A stretch of DNA of 64,000 nucleotides, taken from NCBI GenBank assembly GCA_001839685.1, contig MLAK01000571.1, forward strand, positions 115,413 to 179,412, in the 5' to 3' direction. The position numbers and the translations under genes were made by a program. Under the pieces are notes generated by a model, which saw only the letters and a program-made list of their open reading frames with translations, was not told the DNA's origin and made no database searches. Origin of the DNA: Tritrichomonas foetus. Lineage: Eukaryota; Parabasalia; Tritrichomonadida; Tritrichomonadidae. Each line of letters starts with the position of its first letter. Within the stretch, counting starts at the first letter, position 1. Shown piece by piece: positions 1-10,111 of this stretch.

Positions 1-2
1 AG

Positions 3-683
3 CATTTCAAAGCCTCGCTTTGCTCTTCTTTAAACATCCAAGATTCACAAGAAATTGTTGTACAAATCCAAAAATTGAAATTTGAAAATCAGAAAATGAA
101 AACTCGCGAACAAAAAATAATTGCTGCTTTTAATAATAATTTACATGGGATTGCCGGTTTCGACCGTGCCAATAACCAGCAAATTTTACCATCACAGATT
201 CCTGTTGAAATATCAAAACTCATCCGCAAACAATTGTCTATCCAACAGAAATTGAACGAACAGAATATTGAGAGCCTAGATGAATTATATAATGAATATT
301 TAACAGTGAAAAAAATGAATCGTGCTTATGTGGAAAGAGAAGAAATGATCCGGAATTGTTTCCCCAAATATGAATTTGAAAAGGTTCCTGAATTCGTGAT
401 TTTATTGATTAAAGAGAATAAGAAATATGGAATGATAGAAAAAGAAATATCAAAAATTGATTCATCGATTTCAATCTACCAAGTACCAAAATATCTAAAG
501 CAAATAAAAGCAAATGTTGCAAATTTGATTGAAAAGTTTTCGAAGCTTGTTGTGCCAAAGATTGATGATGAAGAAGCATTTGTTGTGAAAGTAGCAAAAA
601 TATCGGAATTAAAGAGTTTACTCCCTCCTGAAGAAGCTATCGACATCAAAGGATTCATTCGGAAGATTTTTATTTCCATGTAA
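3..683 (+). CDS. Coiled-coil protein, 5' end outside window (partial)
   Basis: The reading frame is open from base 3 to a TAA at 681-683, so the gene probably starts left of the window. The first in-frame ATG is at 96, but the residues before it (Gln/Lys/Glu-rich, heptad-like) read as coding and continue the helical character, so I treat the 5' end as missing. About 226 residues are visible: a Lys/Glu-rich, mostly helical sequence with short coiled-coil stretches and no membrane segment. I recognise no named domain. The next gene, on the same strand 215 bases on, encodes a centrosomal FOP-like protein. A cytoskeletal role is possible but is only a guess from composition. Confidence 0.6.
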   Translation, partial: HFKASLCSSLNIQDSQEIVVQIQKLKFENQKMKTREQKIIAAFNNNLHGIAGFDRANNQQILPSQIPVEISKLIRKQLSIQQKLNEQNIESLDELYNEYLTVKKMNRAYVEREEMIRNCFPKYEFEKVPEFVILLIKENKKYGMIEKEISKIDSSISIYQVPKYLKQIKANVANLIEKFSKLVVPKIDDEEAFVVKVAKISELKSLLPPEEAIDIKGFIRKIFISM

Positions 684-898
684 TTAAACTATTTGTTTGA
701 ATGATAAATTTGATCATCTTTGTTTTATTTATATTACATTTAAATTCTTATTTTGGTCAACCCTTATGAGATAGAGATTTCTGTGGAAAAAAAAAAAATG
801 CGAATCAATTGAATGATTAAATGACTGTTTATATGGTGAAAAAGTTGATCTTGACTAATAATTTTAAACGTTCGATTTTCAAAAGCAAACTTCGAAAA

Positions 899-1669
899 AT
901 GAGCAAGAAAGCTCAAAAGCAACTCAATTTAAACGTCATGCGCATTCTCAAAGATAATGGAATTATTCACAATCTTCATGCCAAGCTGATGGCTGACACA
1001 GCAGAAGCCATTCAAAAATCAGATATTAATTCGATGAAATGCTTCAAAGATCCAAAAACCGATATCGATAGTCAAATTGCGGCTAATTTAGTCTTCAGCT
1101 ATCTTAAAAAATACAATATGACTGAAACTATTCGCTGCATACAAAGTGAGATGCAAAATTTAAAAGAAACCAAAATTAACATTCCAAAAGAGCTTCACCT
1201 TGACGAAAACGATCTCCAGAAAAGCGGGAATGGCGATTTTTTGAGTTCAATAATATCCAAATATATTTCCTCCACAGACGAAATAACTCAAAGCAATCAC
1301 GATAATTTGCTCCAGGCAATTACAGAAAGACTAAATTCGCTTCAAGACGGCCAGGAATATTCTAATCCCGATTTTGATGATATTCAAAATCATCCAATTA
1401 AAGGAGCAGCCCCATATAAAACCCAGTACACAATAAGCAATAAAATGGGACCAGAAAATGGCGTTCCCATGGAAGAAAACCCGCTCTCTTCTTCTTTGGC
1501 GGGAGTTCGAAGTGACAAAAAAATAATTCGGAACTCCGCCGAGAAGCAGGGCTTCCTGGAAGAGCTGGAGCCACTGCCTGAGCTCAAGGAGCCGCCCACA
1601 TACATTCCATCTCCACATACCCAGCAAATTTTGGAAAATGATGATTTCGATGATTTTGATGATATTTAA
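899..1669 (+). CDS. FOP/TON1/FOR20-type centrosomal protein with LisH motif
   Basis: 256 residues from the ATG at 899; an in-frame ATG at 821 would add 26 basic residues that look less like the family start. Residues 10-40 (helix with an ILKDNGII...LHAKL pattern) followed by a LisH helix at about residues 57-85 (SQIAANLVFSYLKKYNMTET) match the N-terminal architecture of the FOP/FOR20/OFD1/TONNEAU1 family. These proteins dimerise through LisH and act at centrosomes and basal bodies. The rest is low complexity, and the C-terminus is acidic with repeated Asp-Asp-Phe. In a flagellate a basal-body role is expected by family; this is inference. Bases about 1480-1620 are clearly more GC-rich than the rest of the gene. 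Confidence 0.68.
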   Translation: MSKKAQKQLNLNVMRILKDNGIIHNLHAKLMADTAEAIQKSDINSMKCFKDPKTDIDSQIAANLVFSYLKKYNMTETIRCIQSEMQNLKETKINIPKELHLDENDLQKSGNGDFLSSIISKYISSTDEITQSNHDNLLQAITERLNSLQDGQEYSNPDFDDIQNHPIKGAAPYKTQYTISNKMGPENGVPMEENPLSSSLAGVRSDKKIIRNSAEKQGFLEELEPLPELKEPPTYIPSPHTQQILENDDFDDFDDI

Positions 1670-2916
1670 ATCATTTTTTTTTTGATTTTATAAGTGTTAA
1701 ATACTTATTAGTAATGAATATAAAAATGATTGTTGGCTCTAAAAAGGTCTATTTTATCGGTTGATACTTTTTTATATATAAAAAAATGATTTTTTTTATG
1801 TGAACTTTTATTCTAGTATTATTTCTCACAGGAATAACGAATAATCGATTTTACTGAAATAAAAACGATAGCTGTTTCCAGAGTAATGAGTTATGACGTA
1901 ATGAAAATGAATGAAGATTATCTTCAAATTTGAATTGTTATCGTTACTTCTGATTCAGATAATTATCAAATTTGAAACATTTTTTTGAGAGAAATAATCG
2001 CATTGAAATCATTCAGTTATAATTTTGAAGATTTGATCATGAAAGATATCGTATACCTAGTATGGATAATCATTACACGTCATTAATAATGATGAAGATA
2101 AGAGGATAAATACAAATTTCACTAAAAAAAAAATATTCAAAAAACGTACTTCCTTTGAAAACAGAACTAATCGTTAGGGCATCAGAGCTCAATGTATAAA
2201 CGGAAAAATCATCATAATTAATATAAAACATTTTACAATATGATGTTCTAAGGGGAAAATGTAATATAAATGACATGAAGACAAGATAAATTCGTTGAAC
2301 TCATATTTTTTTTTAAATGGCTTTTCAATTCAAAAATTTTATAACCATTTTAAATTATATCAGGTTAATAGATCTTGGAAAATTGATAAAATATATTTTA
2401 TATCGTTATTTCTTCAGGCAAACAATTATAACAATGGAAATAAATAAATATTCTAGAACATCCTTATTTCAGACTTCGATAAATTGAAAAAAAATAAAGT
2501 GCAACTGATGTCAAATTGAAATCATGGAAATTCTATGTGTTCATTCAAAATCAATATTGATAATTATCATCATCGATAAGTTCATTTTTATGAAATAATT
2601 TCTTTCAGCATGATGGGAACATGCATATAGATGGATCTTCGATTTTTTTATTATCTCATAGAAAAATCCTAGTTGGATGAATATTTTTTTTTCCACAGAA
2701 AAATTTCACTCACCAATAAAGCGAATAAATTAATGTGGAATTATTTGACTGGTTAAAACAAACATTATTGAAAAATTAAATGCTTATTCACAAAGGGCCG
2801 ATAATTTTCAATGAAAGAGAACTATATCGATTCAAATAACCAAGATTAAATAATTTATTTTCAAATTATTCAAAATTGAATTGAGGGAGTGATATCATAT
2901 AAAATTTTAATAACAG
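1670..2916. other. Intergenic, no gene seen
   Basis: About 1.25 kb of very AT-rich sequence with no convincing reading frame. It holds short homopolymer runs and small AT palindromes such as ATCAATATTGAT near 2550. An AACGATA word, like a Myb-bound promoter motif described in Trichomonas vaginalis, occurs at about 1864, but it is over 1 kb from the next start codon. Nothing else is supported. Confidence 0.5.
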
Positions 2917-5900
2917 ATGAAAGTCCCTGATCCATCCTCCACGGCGATGATGACATCAAGTTCCTTCCAAACTCTCGATTTTACAAATAAATATAATGGT
3001 CTTATCGATCAATCATCGTTAAAAAAAACTCGATATTCATTATACCAATTATTTGATTATGTTTCAACCGAATCCCCTCCATTTTTTACAGTTCATATGA
3101 TTATAAGTATTTGGCGATTACTCCAATTTTTCGGACCGGCAACGTGTTCAAATTACGTTCAAAGATCACTTTGGGGAGAAGGCACGGTTGTTAGGAAAGC
3201 TTGGAATATCATTTCTATTGTTTTTTATATTGTTCCAGCTTCAGAACAAGTTGATAGTGGTTATATTGCCTTATATGTTTTTTCAATCATTTTAATCATT
3301 TTATACGTTTTTGTCGGTTATGCAGCTTATATTTATTCGCGTCATGCAAAATTGCCATCATATATGCCGCCTATTATTTCTTTATGTGTTTCGACTTTTG
3401 GTTATATAATTGGACCTATTATAACGATGTTATCAGGTGTATCAATTGGTTCGTTTATTAGACATTATGAAAAAAACTTTACCATTACAAAAGTAGTCGC
3501 AGTTTGTATCTCACTTATATTAATTTTTATTTATATGTGGTTTTATCGTTCAGTTTATTCGATTACAATTATATTTAGACCAGATTCATTAACAGCAGTT
3601 TCACCTATTACTCAAGTTAACCTTATGTATTTTATTTTATTCATCACTTTTGTTTCAGGAATTGCTTCAAGAGTTGATCCATATACATGCTTTTTCTTAA
3701 CATTATTTATAATAATTTTATATGGCTCAACCTTTCCTATTTATTTCTCAAAGGGTGGATTTGTGTCTGAAAAACATACCTATTGTTTGATAGCAACATC
3801 ATGTACAAGCATGGCATTATTAATTTTTATTATTATTAGTTTAATTACCAGATTAATTTTAAATGAATTCATTTTTATAGGAATTATAGTTGTGTATTCA
3901 GGTTTCTATTTCTTGTCCAAAGTTTTATATGATAAATTTATTACGAACAATGCTAAACTTTTAGATTTAATTGAAGAAGATCAAGAAAATATTGAAGTAA
4001 TTCGAAGTGTTCGTAAAATCGAAAATTTACTCGTTATTGGATTTCGATTAGCTCATCCATTTTGTATTTCATTTGAATTTCCACAATTAGCAGTCTCAAA
4101 ATATCCAAAAGAGGTTAATTTATGGGTTATTTTGGCCAAATTTACGGCAATTTATCCAGAAGAAACACAACAATTAACTTATATTACAGTTGGAATGTCA
4201 TCAAATAAATTAAAAGGACCATTAGCCAAACATACACAACAACAAATTCAATCTATTATGAGACTTCGAGAAACAAATTTATTACCAGCAATGAAATCTA
4301 AATTAGAGAAAGTTGGAAAACAAGTGCAAGCAACTAAACATAAAATTAGATATATTTGGGATTTAATTATTCAAGGAAATGTTAAAGAACTGGAAAGTGT
4401 AGTTCATCATGCTCATGTTTCTATTGATTCTTCAGAAGCAGAATTTTTACATTTACTTCGTCAATTTCCAAATTCACGTTTTGTTGCACGTGCTTATGCT
4501 CGATTTCTTCGAGATGTTGTTGCAGATCATGCTGGTCATAAACAATGGGCACAAAATGTTTCTATTCTTCAGCGAGGTTTCCAAGTTGCCCCTGATCAAG
4601 CACATGATTTAGGAATTCGAGCTTTCCCATTACTTCCCAGCACTATAAATGGACAATTATCCGCAATCAATAATGGAACAGCAATGATGACAGAAGATAC
4701 ATTAACACAGGACATTGATGGTGATGAAGAACACGCAGCAATTGATGCTGAATTAAGAATGTCGGTTCGTGATAGTATTAATAATTTAAGCATCCCTTCT
4801 TATAGGAAAACGAAAATATTCCGATTAGTTTCATTTTTCATTATATTCTTAATTCCTGTTGTTATTGTTTCAATCTTTTTACCAATCTATTTAAATGATA
4901 TCATGCAACCACTTAGTTTCATGTATTACATTTCTTCATTAAGAACCAAAGCATATCAAATAGTTTCAGTTAGCCTCCATTATATTATGGAGAATTTAAA
5001 TGCAACTAATCCAGATCGAGATAATATGGTAACTTTTCCTTTTGCTCGAAATGGGCTAATTTATGGAGAAGAAGAACCGCCGATATCATTTGGTGGATTT
5101 TATGATTCAGATAAACAATTAAGATTTTTAATTCAAGCAATTACGACTATTCTTCCTAATTTCAAAGAATTGAATCAATTTAAGCCAGAAGATCCAACAA
5201 TGAGTCTTGTTCGAGAATGCATTTTTGAAATCGTTATTAATTTTACTGATATTAAAGATCCAGTTCGATTGAAAGGTTTTAATTTTAGTGACAGAAATGA
5301 ATCTTACACATATTACCCAGTTGAACATTCCATGAAAAGTGCTCAAGATTCAATAGTTAATTTCATTATTAATATGGAAACAATTCTAGATATTAAACAT
5401 TTTCCTGCTGATGCATTAAATATGCGCTATGCTTCTACGCCAATTAATAATGTAAAGGCTGTTAGCGATACATTGAGCTCTGCAATGAATACCATAACTA
5501 ACTATTTGAAAGAAGCAACAGATATTGATAACGGAGTCATAATAATTGGTCTTATCACAATCGTTATTATTATTCCAATCTATTATTCTCTCAGCTGTGT
5601 TTTCATAATATCTAAAATCACTAAGGAAAAATTGATTATTTACCGAACATTAACATCTTTACCAAAGAATATTGTTTCTAAAGTCGCTGATTCGTTCAAA
5701 GTTTTGAAAAAGGAAGAAGATGAAGAAATGAGGTCAAGTATTACCAAAGATGAAGAAGTCAATAAACAAGAAGAAAATCTTCTGAAGATATTTTCAACTT
5801 CAACAGGATCTAGTCGTAGCAATCAAACAGATATGATCATTATTGTTGTTGTTGCAATTTCGTCTGCTATTCTTCACGCTTGTATTACCGTAACATTTTG

Positions 5901-7785
5901 CATCTTTATGTATAAATCAAACAATAAACTCGACAAAGCTTCACCACATGTCGATTATATCACTGCTTCATATGCTTCCTTCCTTGCAGCACAAGTTAAC
6001 CTATTCTTAATGCCAGGAGTTGCTCATCCATATATAATTTACAGGCCATATGGCTTTACTATGAATCGAATCTTAGTAAGAGTTTATGAATGGCTCACTC
6101 AAGCACAAGATATGTATAAGGCAGTGAGATATGGAGATATCAAATTGGGTACCGCTTCATTCGAGGCATTAGGTGCAGATTTAGATGGAGGACAAGGAAT
6201 GGACCCATGCAATTTATCTCATTCACCAACATATGATCATCAAGTATATGGATGTTGGACATCGGATTCAATATTATCTTATTCTTGGACACAATTCATC
6301 AACTTTTTAACAATATACAAAAGCAATAATATAGTATTTGCAGGAAATAATCCATTGATAGCACATTTATATCATATGGAACAAGTTCATATATATGATA
6401 ATTATTTTTATCCTTTATTTGAGGGAATTGTTCCAATGGTTGTTAGTATCTTGAACTCAGAAGTTCCAACAATTATTGGAATATGTTATGGATTATTATT
6501 TGTTGCATTATTGTTAGAAATATTTTTCTTCATCTTCTTAATTTCATCTGAAAATCGCCAAAAGTTTGCATTAAGATTACTGTTACATTGTCCAGGAAAT
6601 GCGGTTGTTTCAAATATGCATATTGCTGCTATTTTATCAGGCGACTTTTCAAGTAAAACTATTGACTCTACAAATCGTGATGATGAATTTTATGATATAT
6701 TAGTTAAAGAATTACCAGATTCCATTCTAATTCTGGATTCAGATGGTAAAATTATATCCGCAAATAATGCAACATATAGAATTTTCGGAGTTGATGTAGA
6801 AGCACTTTGTCAAATGAATATTATAGAATTTGGTTTACAATTTAAAGGTGATAATCCATTTAAAGACATCTTTGATAAACAAGAAAAAGCTAAGAATTTT
6901 GAGAAAGCTTTAATTTATCAGAAAATTGATCAAGACTCGAATAATTATAATACTAGTAATAAAAACATTAATCTGGATAATGGCAATAATAATGAAAATA
7001 ATCAAGTTAAGAATTCCTATACAGATATTCATGTTGAAGTGACATTTATAGCATTAGGTGAAAACTATTTAGTTTCATCGAGAGATGTGACACAAACAGT
7101 CATGTATAATAAGCTGATTTCTGATGAAAAATCTAAAAGTGATCGATTATTGGCATCAATTCTTCCAGCTAAATTAGTTTCTAGAGTTCAAGCAGGTGAG
7201 AAAAATATTAGCTTTGCTGTTCAATCTGTTAGTATTCTATTTTTAGATATTGTTTCATTTACTCCATGGTGTGGTTCATTACCAGCAGCCACCGTTATGA
7301 AAACATTAAATATGATGTTTAAAGAATTTGATTCTTTAGTATCAATTCATCATACAATGACTAAAGTGAAATGTATTGGTGATTGTTATATGGCAGCAGG
7401 AGGTATTTTTGCTGAAATTAATCAGCCATCACAACATGCCAAAGATGTTGTTGAATTTGGTTTAGAAGCAATCCAAGCATTAGAACAATTGAACGAAGAA
7501 ATTAATCAAAAATTACAAATCCGTGTCGGAATTAATACAGGTGGTCCAATTGTTGCAGGAGTTTTAGGAACAGAGAAACCAACATTTGAAATCTTAGGGC
7601 CAACTATCAATATGGCACAACAGATGGAACATCATGGTGTTCCCATGAAAGTTCATATTTCACGTGCTGTTTATGAACTTATTTATGGCGGTTCCTTCGA
7701 TGTTAAAGAGCGAGGTGAAATTGAAATCAAGAATGGTAAAGTTATTACTTACGTTGTAAGCCCCAAATCAAAAGCGTCAAAATAA
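2917..7785 (+). CDS. Multi-membrane PAS / class III adenylate cyclase
   Basis: 1622 residues. Many membrane segments fill residues 30-340, with further ones near 635-655, 875-900, 975-1000 and 1190-1215. A soluble helical region at 345-600 (FLHLLRQFPNSRFVARAYAR at its core) resembles the TmcB-like membrane proteins of protists. A PAS fold lies at about 1254-1380 and a class III nucleotide cyclase domain at about 1430-1610. Metal-binding Asp1444 (LFLDIVSFT) and Asp1489 (IGDCYM) are present. Lys1485 sits where adenylate cyclases have Lys and guanylate cyclases Glu; Glu1558 replaces the second adenine-contacting Asp. Asn1565 is kept, but the usual transition-state Arg four residues on is Gln1569. 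It probably makes cAMP from ATP at a membrane, perhaps with a partner domain. Expanded families of this architecture are typical of trichomonads. Confidence 0.88.
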   Translation: MKVPDPSSTAMMTSSSFQTLDFTNKYNGLIDQSSLKKTRYSLYQLFDYVSTESPPFFTVHMIISIWRLLQFFGPATCSNYVQRSLWGEGTVVRKAWNIISIVFYIVPASEQVDSGYIALYVFSIILIILYVFVGYAAYIYSRHAKLPSYMPPIISLCVSTFGYIIGPIITMLSGVSIGSFIRHYEKNFTITKVVAVCISLILIFIYMWFYRSVYSITIIFRPDSLTAVSPITQVNLMYFILFITFVSGIASRVDPYTCFFLTLFIIILYGSTFPIYFSKGGFVSEKHTYCLIATSCTSMALLIFIIISLITRLILNEFIFIGIIVVYSGFYFLSKVLYDKFITNNAKLLDLIEEDQENIEVIRSVRKIENLLVIGFRLAHPFCISFEFPQLAVSKYPKEVNLWVILAKFTAIYPEETQQLTYITVGMSSNKLKGPLAKHTQQQIQSIMRLRETNLLPAMKSKLEKVGKQVQATKHKIRYIWDLIIQGNVKELESVVHHAHVSIDSSEAEFLHLLRQFPNSRFVARAYARFLRDVVADHAGHKQWAQNVSILQRGFQVAPDQAHDLGIRAFPLLPSTINGQLSAINNGTAMMTEDTLTQDIDGDEEHAAIDAELRMSVRDSINNLSIPSYRKTKIFRLVSFFIIFLIPVVIVSIFLPIYLNDIMQPLSFMYYISSLRTKAYQIVSVSLHYIMENLNATNPDRDNMVTFPFARNGLIYGEEEPPISFGGFYDSDKQLRFLIQAITTILPNFKELNQFKPEDPTMSLVRECIFEIVINFTDIKDPVRLKGFNFSDRNESYTYYPVEHSMKSAQDSIVNFIINMETILDIKHFPADALNMRYASTPINNVKAVSDTLSSAMNTITNYLKEATDIDNGVIIIGLITIVIIIPIYYSLSCVFIISKITKEKLIIYRTLTSLPKNIVSKVADSFKVLKKEEDEEMRSSITKDEEVNKQEENLLKIFSTSTGSSRSNQTDMIIIVVVAISSAILHACITVTFCIFMYKSNNKLDKASPHVDYITASYASFLAAQVNLFLMPGVAHPYIIYRPYGFTMNRILVRVYEWLTQAQDMYKAVRYGDIKLGTASFEALGADLDGGQGMDPCNLSHSPTYDHQVYGCWTSDSILSYSWTQFINFLTIYKSNNIVFAGNNPLIAHLYHMEQVHIYDNYFYPLFEGIVPMVVSILNSEVPTIIGICYGLLFVALLLEIFFFIFLISSENRQKFALRLLLHCPGNAVVSNMHIAAILSGDFSSKTIDSTNRDDEFYDILVKELPDSILILDSDGKIISANNATYRIFGVDVEALCQMNIIEFGLQFKGDNPFKDIFDKQEKAKNFEKALIYQKIDQDSNNYNTSNKNINLDNGNNNENNQVKNSYTDIHVEVTFIALGENYLVSSRDVTQTVMYNKLISDEKSKSDRLLASILPAKLVSRVQAGEKNISFAVQSVSILFLDIVSFTPWCGSLPAATVMKTLNMMFKEFDSLVSIHHTMTKVKCIGDCYMAAGGIFAEINQPSQHAKDVVEFGLEAIQALEQLNEEINQKLQIRVGINTGGPIVAGVLGTEKPTFEILGPTINMAQQMEHHGVPMKVHISRAVYELIYGGSFDVKERGEIEIKNGKVITYVVSPKSKASK

Positions 7786-8977
7786 GATTTTAATTAATTC
7801 AACATGCACTTATATAAATAGAATACAATGTATATAACACTTATGATAATTATTCTCTTCATCTCCTTTATTTTCATTTTTTATTTTATTTAATTTATAA
7901 AATTGTAGTATTAAAGTTAGACAGTACACCAAAATTCTTAAAGTGATGTAATATTGCCTTCAAAGCCATTTGATAGATGATTCAATAAAGAACGATAAAT
8001 TTATGATTTTGACCAAAAGAAGAGAATAACAAAATTTCATTATCTTTTATTTAGTTTTGAATATCTCATTATCTAGAAGTGGCTCAGATGTCAGTTGAAT
8101 TGTGGTTAAATTCACGAAATATATATCCCTGTTAAAACCTAGGTTTCAAAATCTTACGACTCAACTTATTGTATTTTCTTTATAAATAAACATATCTATA
8201 CTACCTGTATTATCTCTTAACTAAAATCTTTAAATCAGCCTAAATGTATATATCCAACTATTTTATGTTTTTTGTTTTTCATGATTGCAGCAAAGGAAAA
8301 TTTCAAAAATGATTCTGTAACATCAAATTCATGATCAAATATTCTTTTTTCATGAAATAACAAAGATATCGTTTTTTTCCTGCAAAACAACATTCACTTT
8401 TTCAAAGGAAAACCTATCGTCCAAGTGATTTGGAAATTTAGATGACACTTGGTCGTAACATGGATGCATATCACGAAATTTATATTTTGTGGTATTCATT
8501 ATAAGTGAGAATTTTCCATTTTTCATTTAATCAACATATTCAATTTGAAAAGAATTCAATTCAAAATTTTATGAGAATTATCAAATTTGATAACTGTTCT
8601 GTTTTACAAAGAATCAACCCCATTTTCTTTTTATATTAAGAACTAGAAGAGCTGTTTATGATTTTTCACATATATATTCATAAATACTAATGAAAATTAG
8701 ATATAATAACTATTTTAAGAGATATGGTGATATAATTTTGTTATCTCTTTTTTACAATCTCTCACAAAAAATAATTTATATTCAATCATAGATTTTATTT
8801 AACTCATTAATTTCAAAGAATAATGCCGCTGATGATTCGGTTTGTGAACTGCTTTTGTTCTCAAAAAGCTGAAATTAATCATCATCCATCATTATATTCA
8901 ATTTGTACTATTATATGACCATATACTTTAACAAAAAGTGAACATCATCATTTAGCCTATCTGTGGTCTTTTTGGGA
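7786..8977. other. Intergenic, no gene seen
   Basis: About 1.2 kb of AT-rich spacer between the cyclase and the Pmp-like gene. No reading frame is supported. Just before the next start codon there is an AAAAAGTGAACA word (8933-8944) that recurs ahead of the transporter at 17749; it is listed separately as a candidate promoter element. Confidence 0.5.
8933..8944 (+). promoter_or_regulatory. Candidate promoter word AAAAAGTGAACA
   Basis: This 12-base word ends 33 bases before the ATG of the Pmp-like gene. The same 12 bases end 48 bases before the ATG of the SLC35F6-like transporter (17689-17700). A shared word at similar distance upstream of two unrelated genes suggests a core promoter or initiator-region element, but AT/A-rich bias makes chance matches more likely than in balanced DNA. 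Confidence 0.25.
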
Positions 8978-10111
8978 ATGTTCCTGATTTTTTATTTCTT
9001 ATCTTCATTTTCAAAATCCTCGGAAAATCCTTTCCAACCTGATTCTATCGAACAAATTCCTTCATTAGATCAATTTTCCAACAATCGAATATCCATCCAA
9101 AGCAATGAAAATGATTTGACTTGTGAAAACGGCAAAAGATGCAAACATATAAACGTAAGAGGCACTCCGCTATTTGTCAGCGTCACAGATTCCACTTTTC
9201 AAGATATTCACAATTTTGATTCAACAGAAACAGACGGAGATGGTGGCGCCATTTATATCAAGAATTACTATCTTTATTGCGAACAGACCACATTCAATAA
9301 GTGCTCCTGCTCCGCTCAAGGTGGCGCATTATTCATCAAATTGGATTTAGCGGCTTTTGAGGATGAAATCAACTGCACTGTTGTCAATTGCACTTTTTCT
9401 AGTAATGAAGCTCTCGGCGGTGGAGCAGTTTTTGCCCACGGCACAACTGGCCGTCATTTTGAATTTGACAAATGCGTTTTCCAAGATAACAAATCAACAT
9501 ATGAAGGTGATACTGAATTGCCAACCACAATTCAAGGAGGTGGCGCAATCTTTTTGAATAATCCAAACGGATTTATTGTTGATTGCACTTTTATTTATAA
9601 TACTGGAATTGGTGCTGACATTACTTTATTTTTTGGTGGTGGTCTACAACCAAAACAAGGAATAGTTATCAATAATTCAGTGTTTTATTTCAATGGATAT
9701 GATTCAAATCCAAGTTCGTTTTACATTTCGAAGCCATATGGGGAGTATTCTCCAATGTCAGTTACTGTTCATAATTGTATCTTCACAGGCCAAATAAAAG
9801 GTGAAAAAAGCCATTATCTCGACTGCAACGAAGATGATACAAACCCCAATAAAGTACTATTATCTAATGTTACTTTTTGTGAGTCAAGTGAAGGCCAAGC
9901 ATTTCAAGGTGATAAAAGCAAATATATTGATGAAAATTCTGTTATTTCTTATGTTTGTGATCAATATGATTTGCCTGATTACCCAATCATTGATCCACCA
10001 ACTAAAAATGAGGATGTTACAAGTTCTGAAACCGAATATTTACCACCAACTGAGACACAAAGCGAATCTGATGAACCAGATGATGCATGCGTCAGTGGAA
10101 AAAGATGTTAA
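8978..10111 (+). CDS. Pmp-like surface protein, N-terminal part (ends at in-frame TAA)
   Basis: The ATG at 8978 opens a hydrophobic signal peptide (MFLIFYFLSS) followed by the first of four repeats of about 290 residues rich in GGA(I/L/V) and Cys-containing strands (GDGGAIYIKN, GGALFIK, GGGAVF, GGGAIF). These recall the parallel beta-helix repeats of chlamydial polymorphic membrane proteins, a family also known in trichomonads. The frame stops at TAA 10109-10111, straight after CVSGKRC. The following sequence continues in the same frame with the same repeats, so this is one 1412-codon gene broken by a single stop. In repeat 1 the matching position is Lys (AAA), one base from TAA. It is a nonsense allele, a pseudogene, or (less likely) a readthrough site. 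Confidence 0.8.
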   Translation: MFLIFYFLSSFSKSSENPFQPDSIEQIPSLDQFSNNRISIQSNENDLTCENGKRCKHINVRGTPLFVSVTDSTFQDIHNFDSTETDGDGGAIYIKNYYLYCEQTTFNKCSCSAQGGALFIKLDLAAFEDEINCTVVNCTFSSNEALGGGAVFAHGTTGRHFEFDKCVFQDNKSTYEGDTELPTTIQGGGAIFLNNPNGFIVDCTFIYNTGIGADITLFFGGGLQPKQGIVINNSVFYFNGYDSNPSSFYISKPYGEYSPMSVTVHNCIFTGQIKGEKSHYLDCNEDDTNPNKVLLSNVTFCESSEGQAFQGDKSKYIDENSVISYVCDQYDLPDYPIIDPPTKNEDVTSSETEYLPPTETQSESDEPDDACVSGKRC

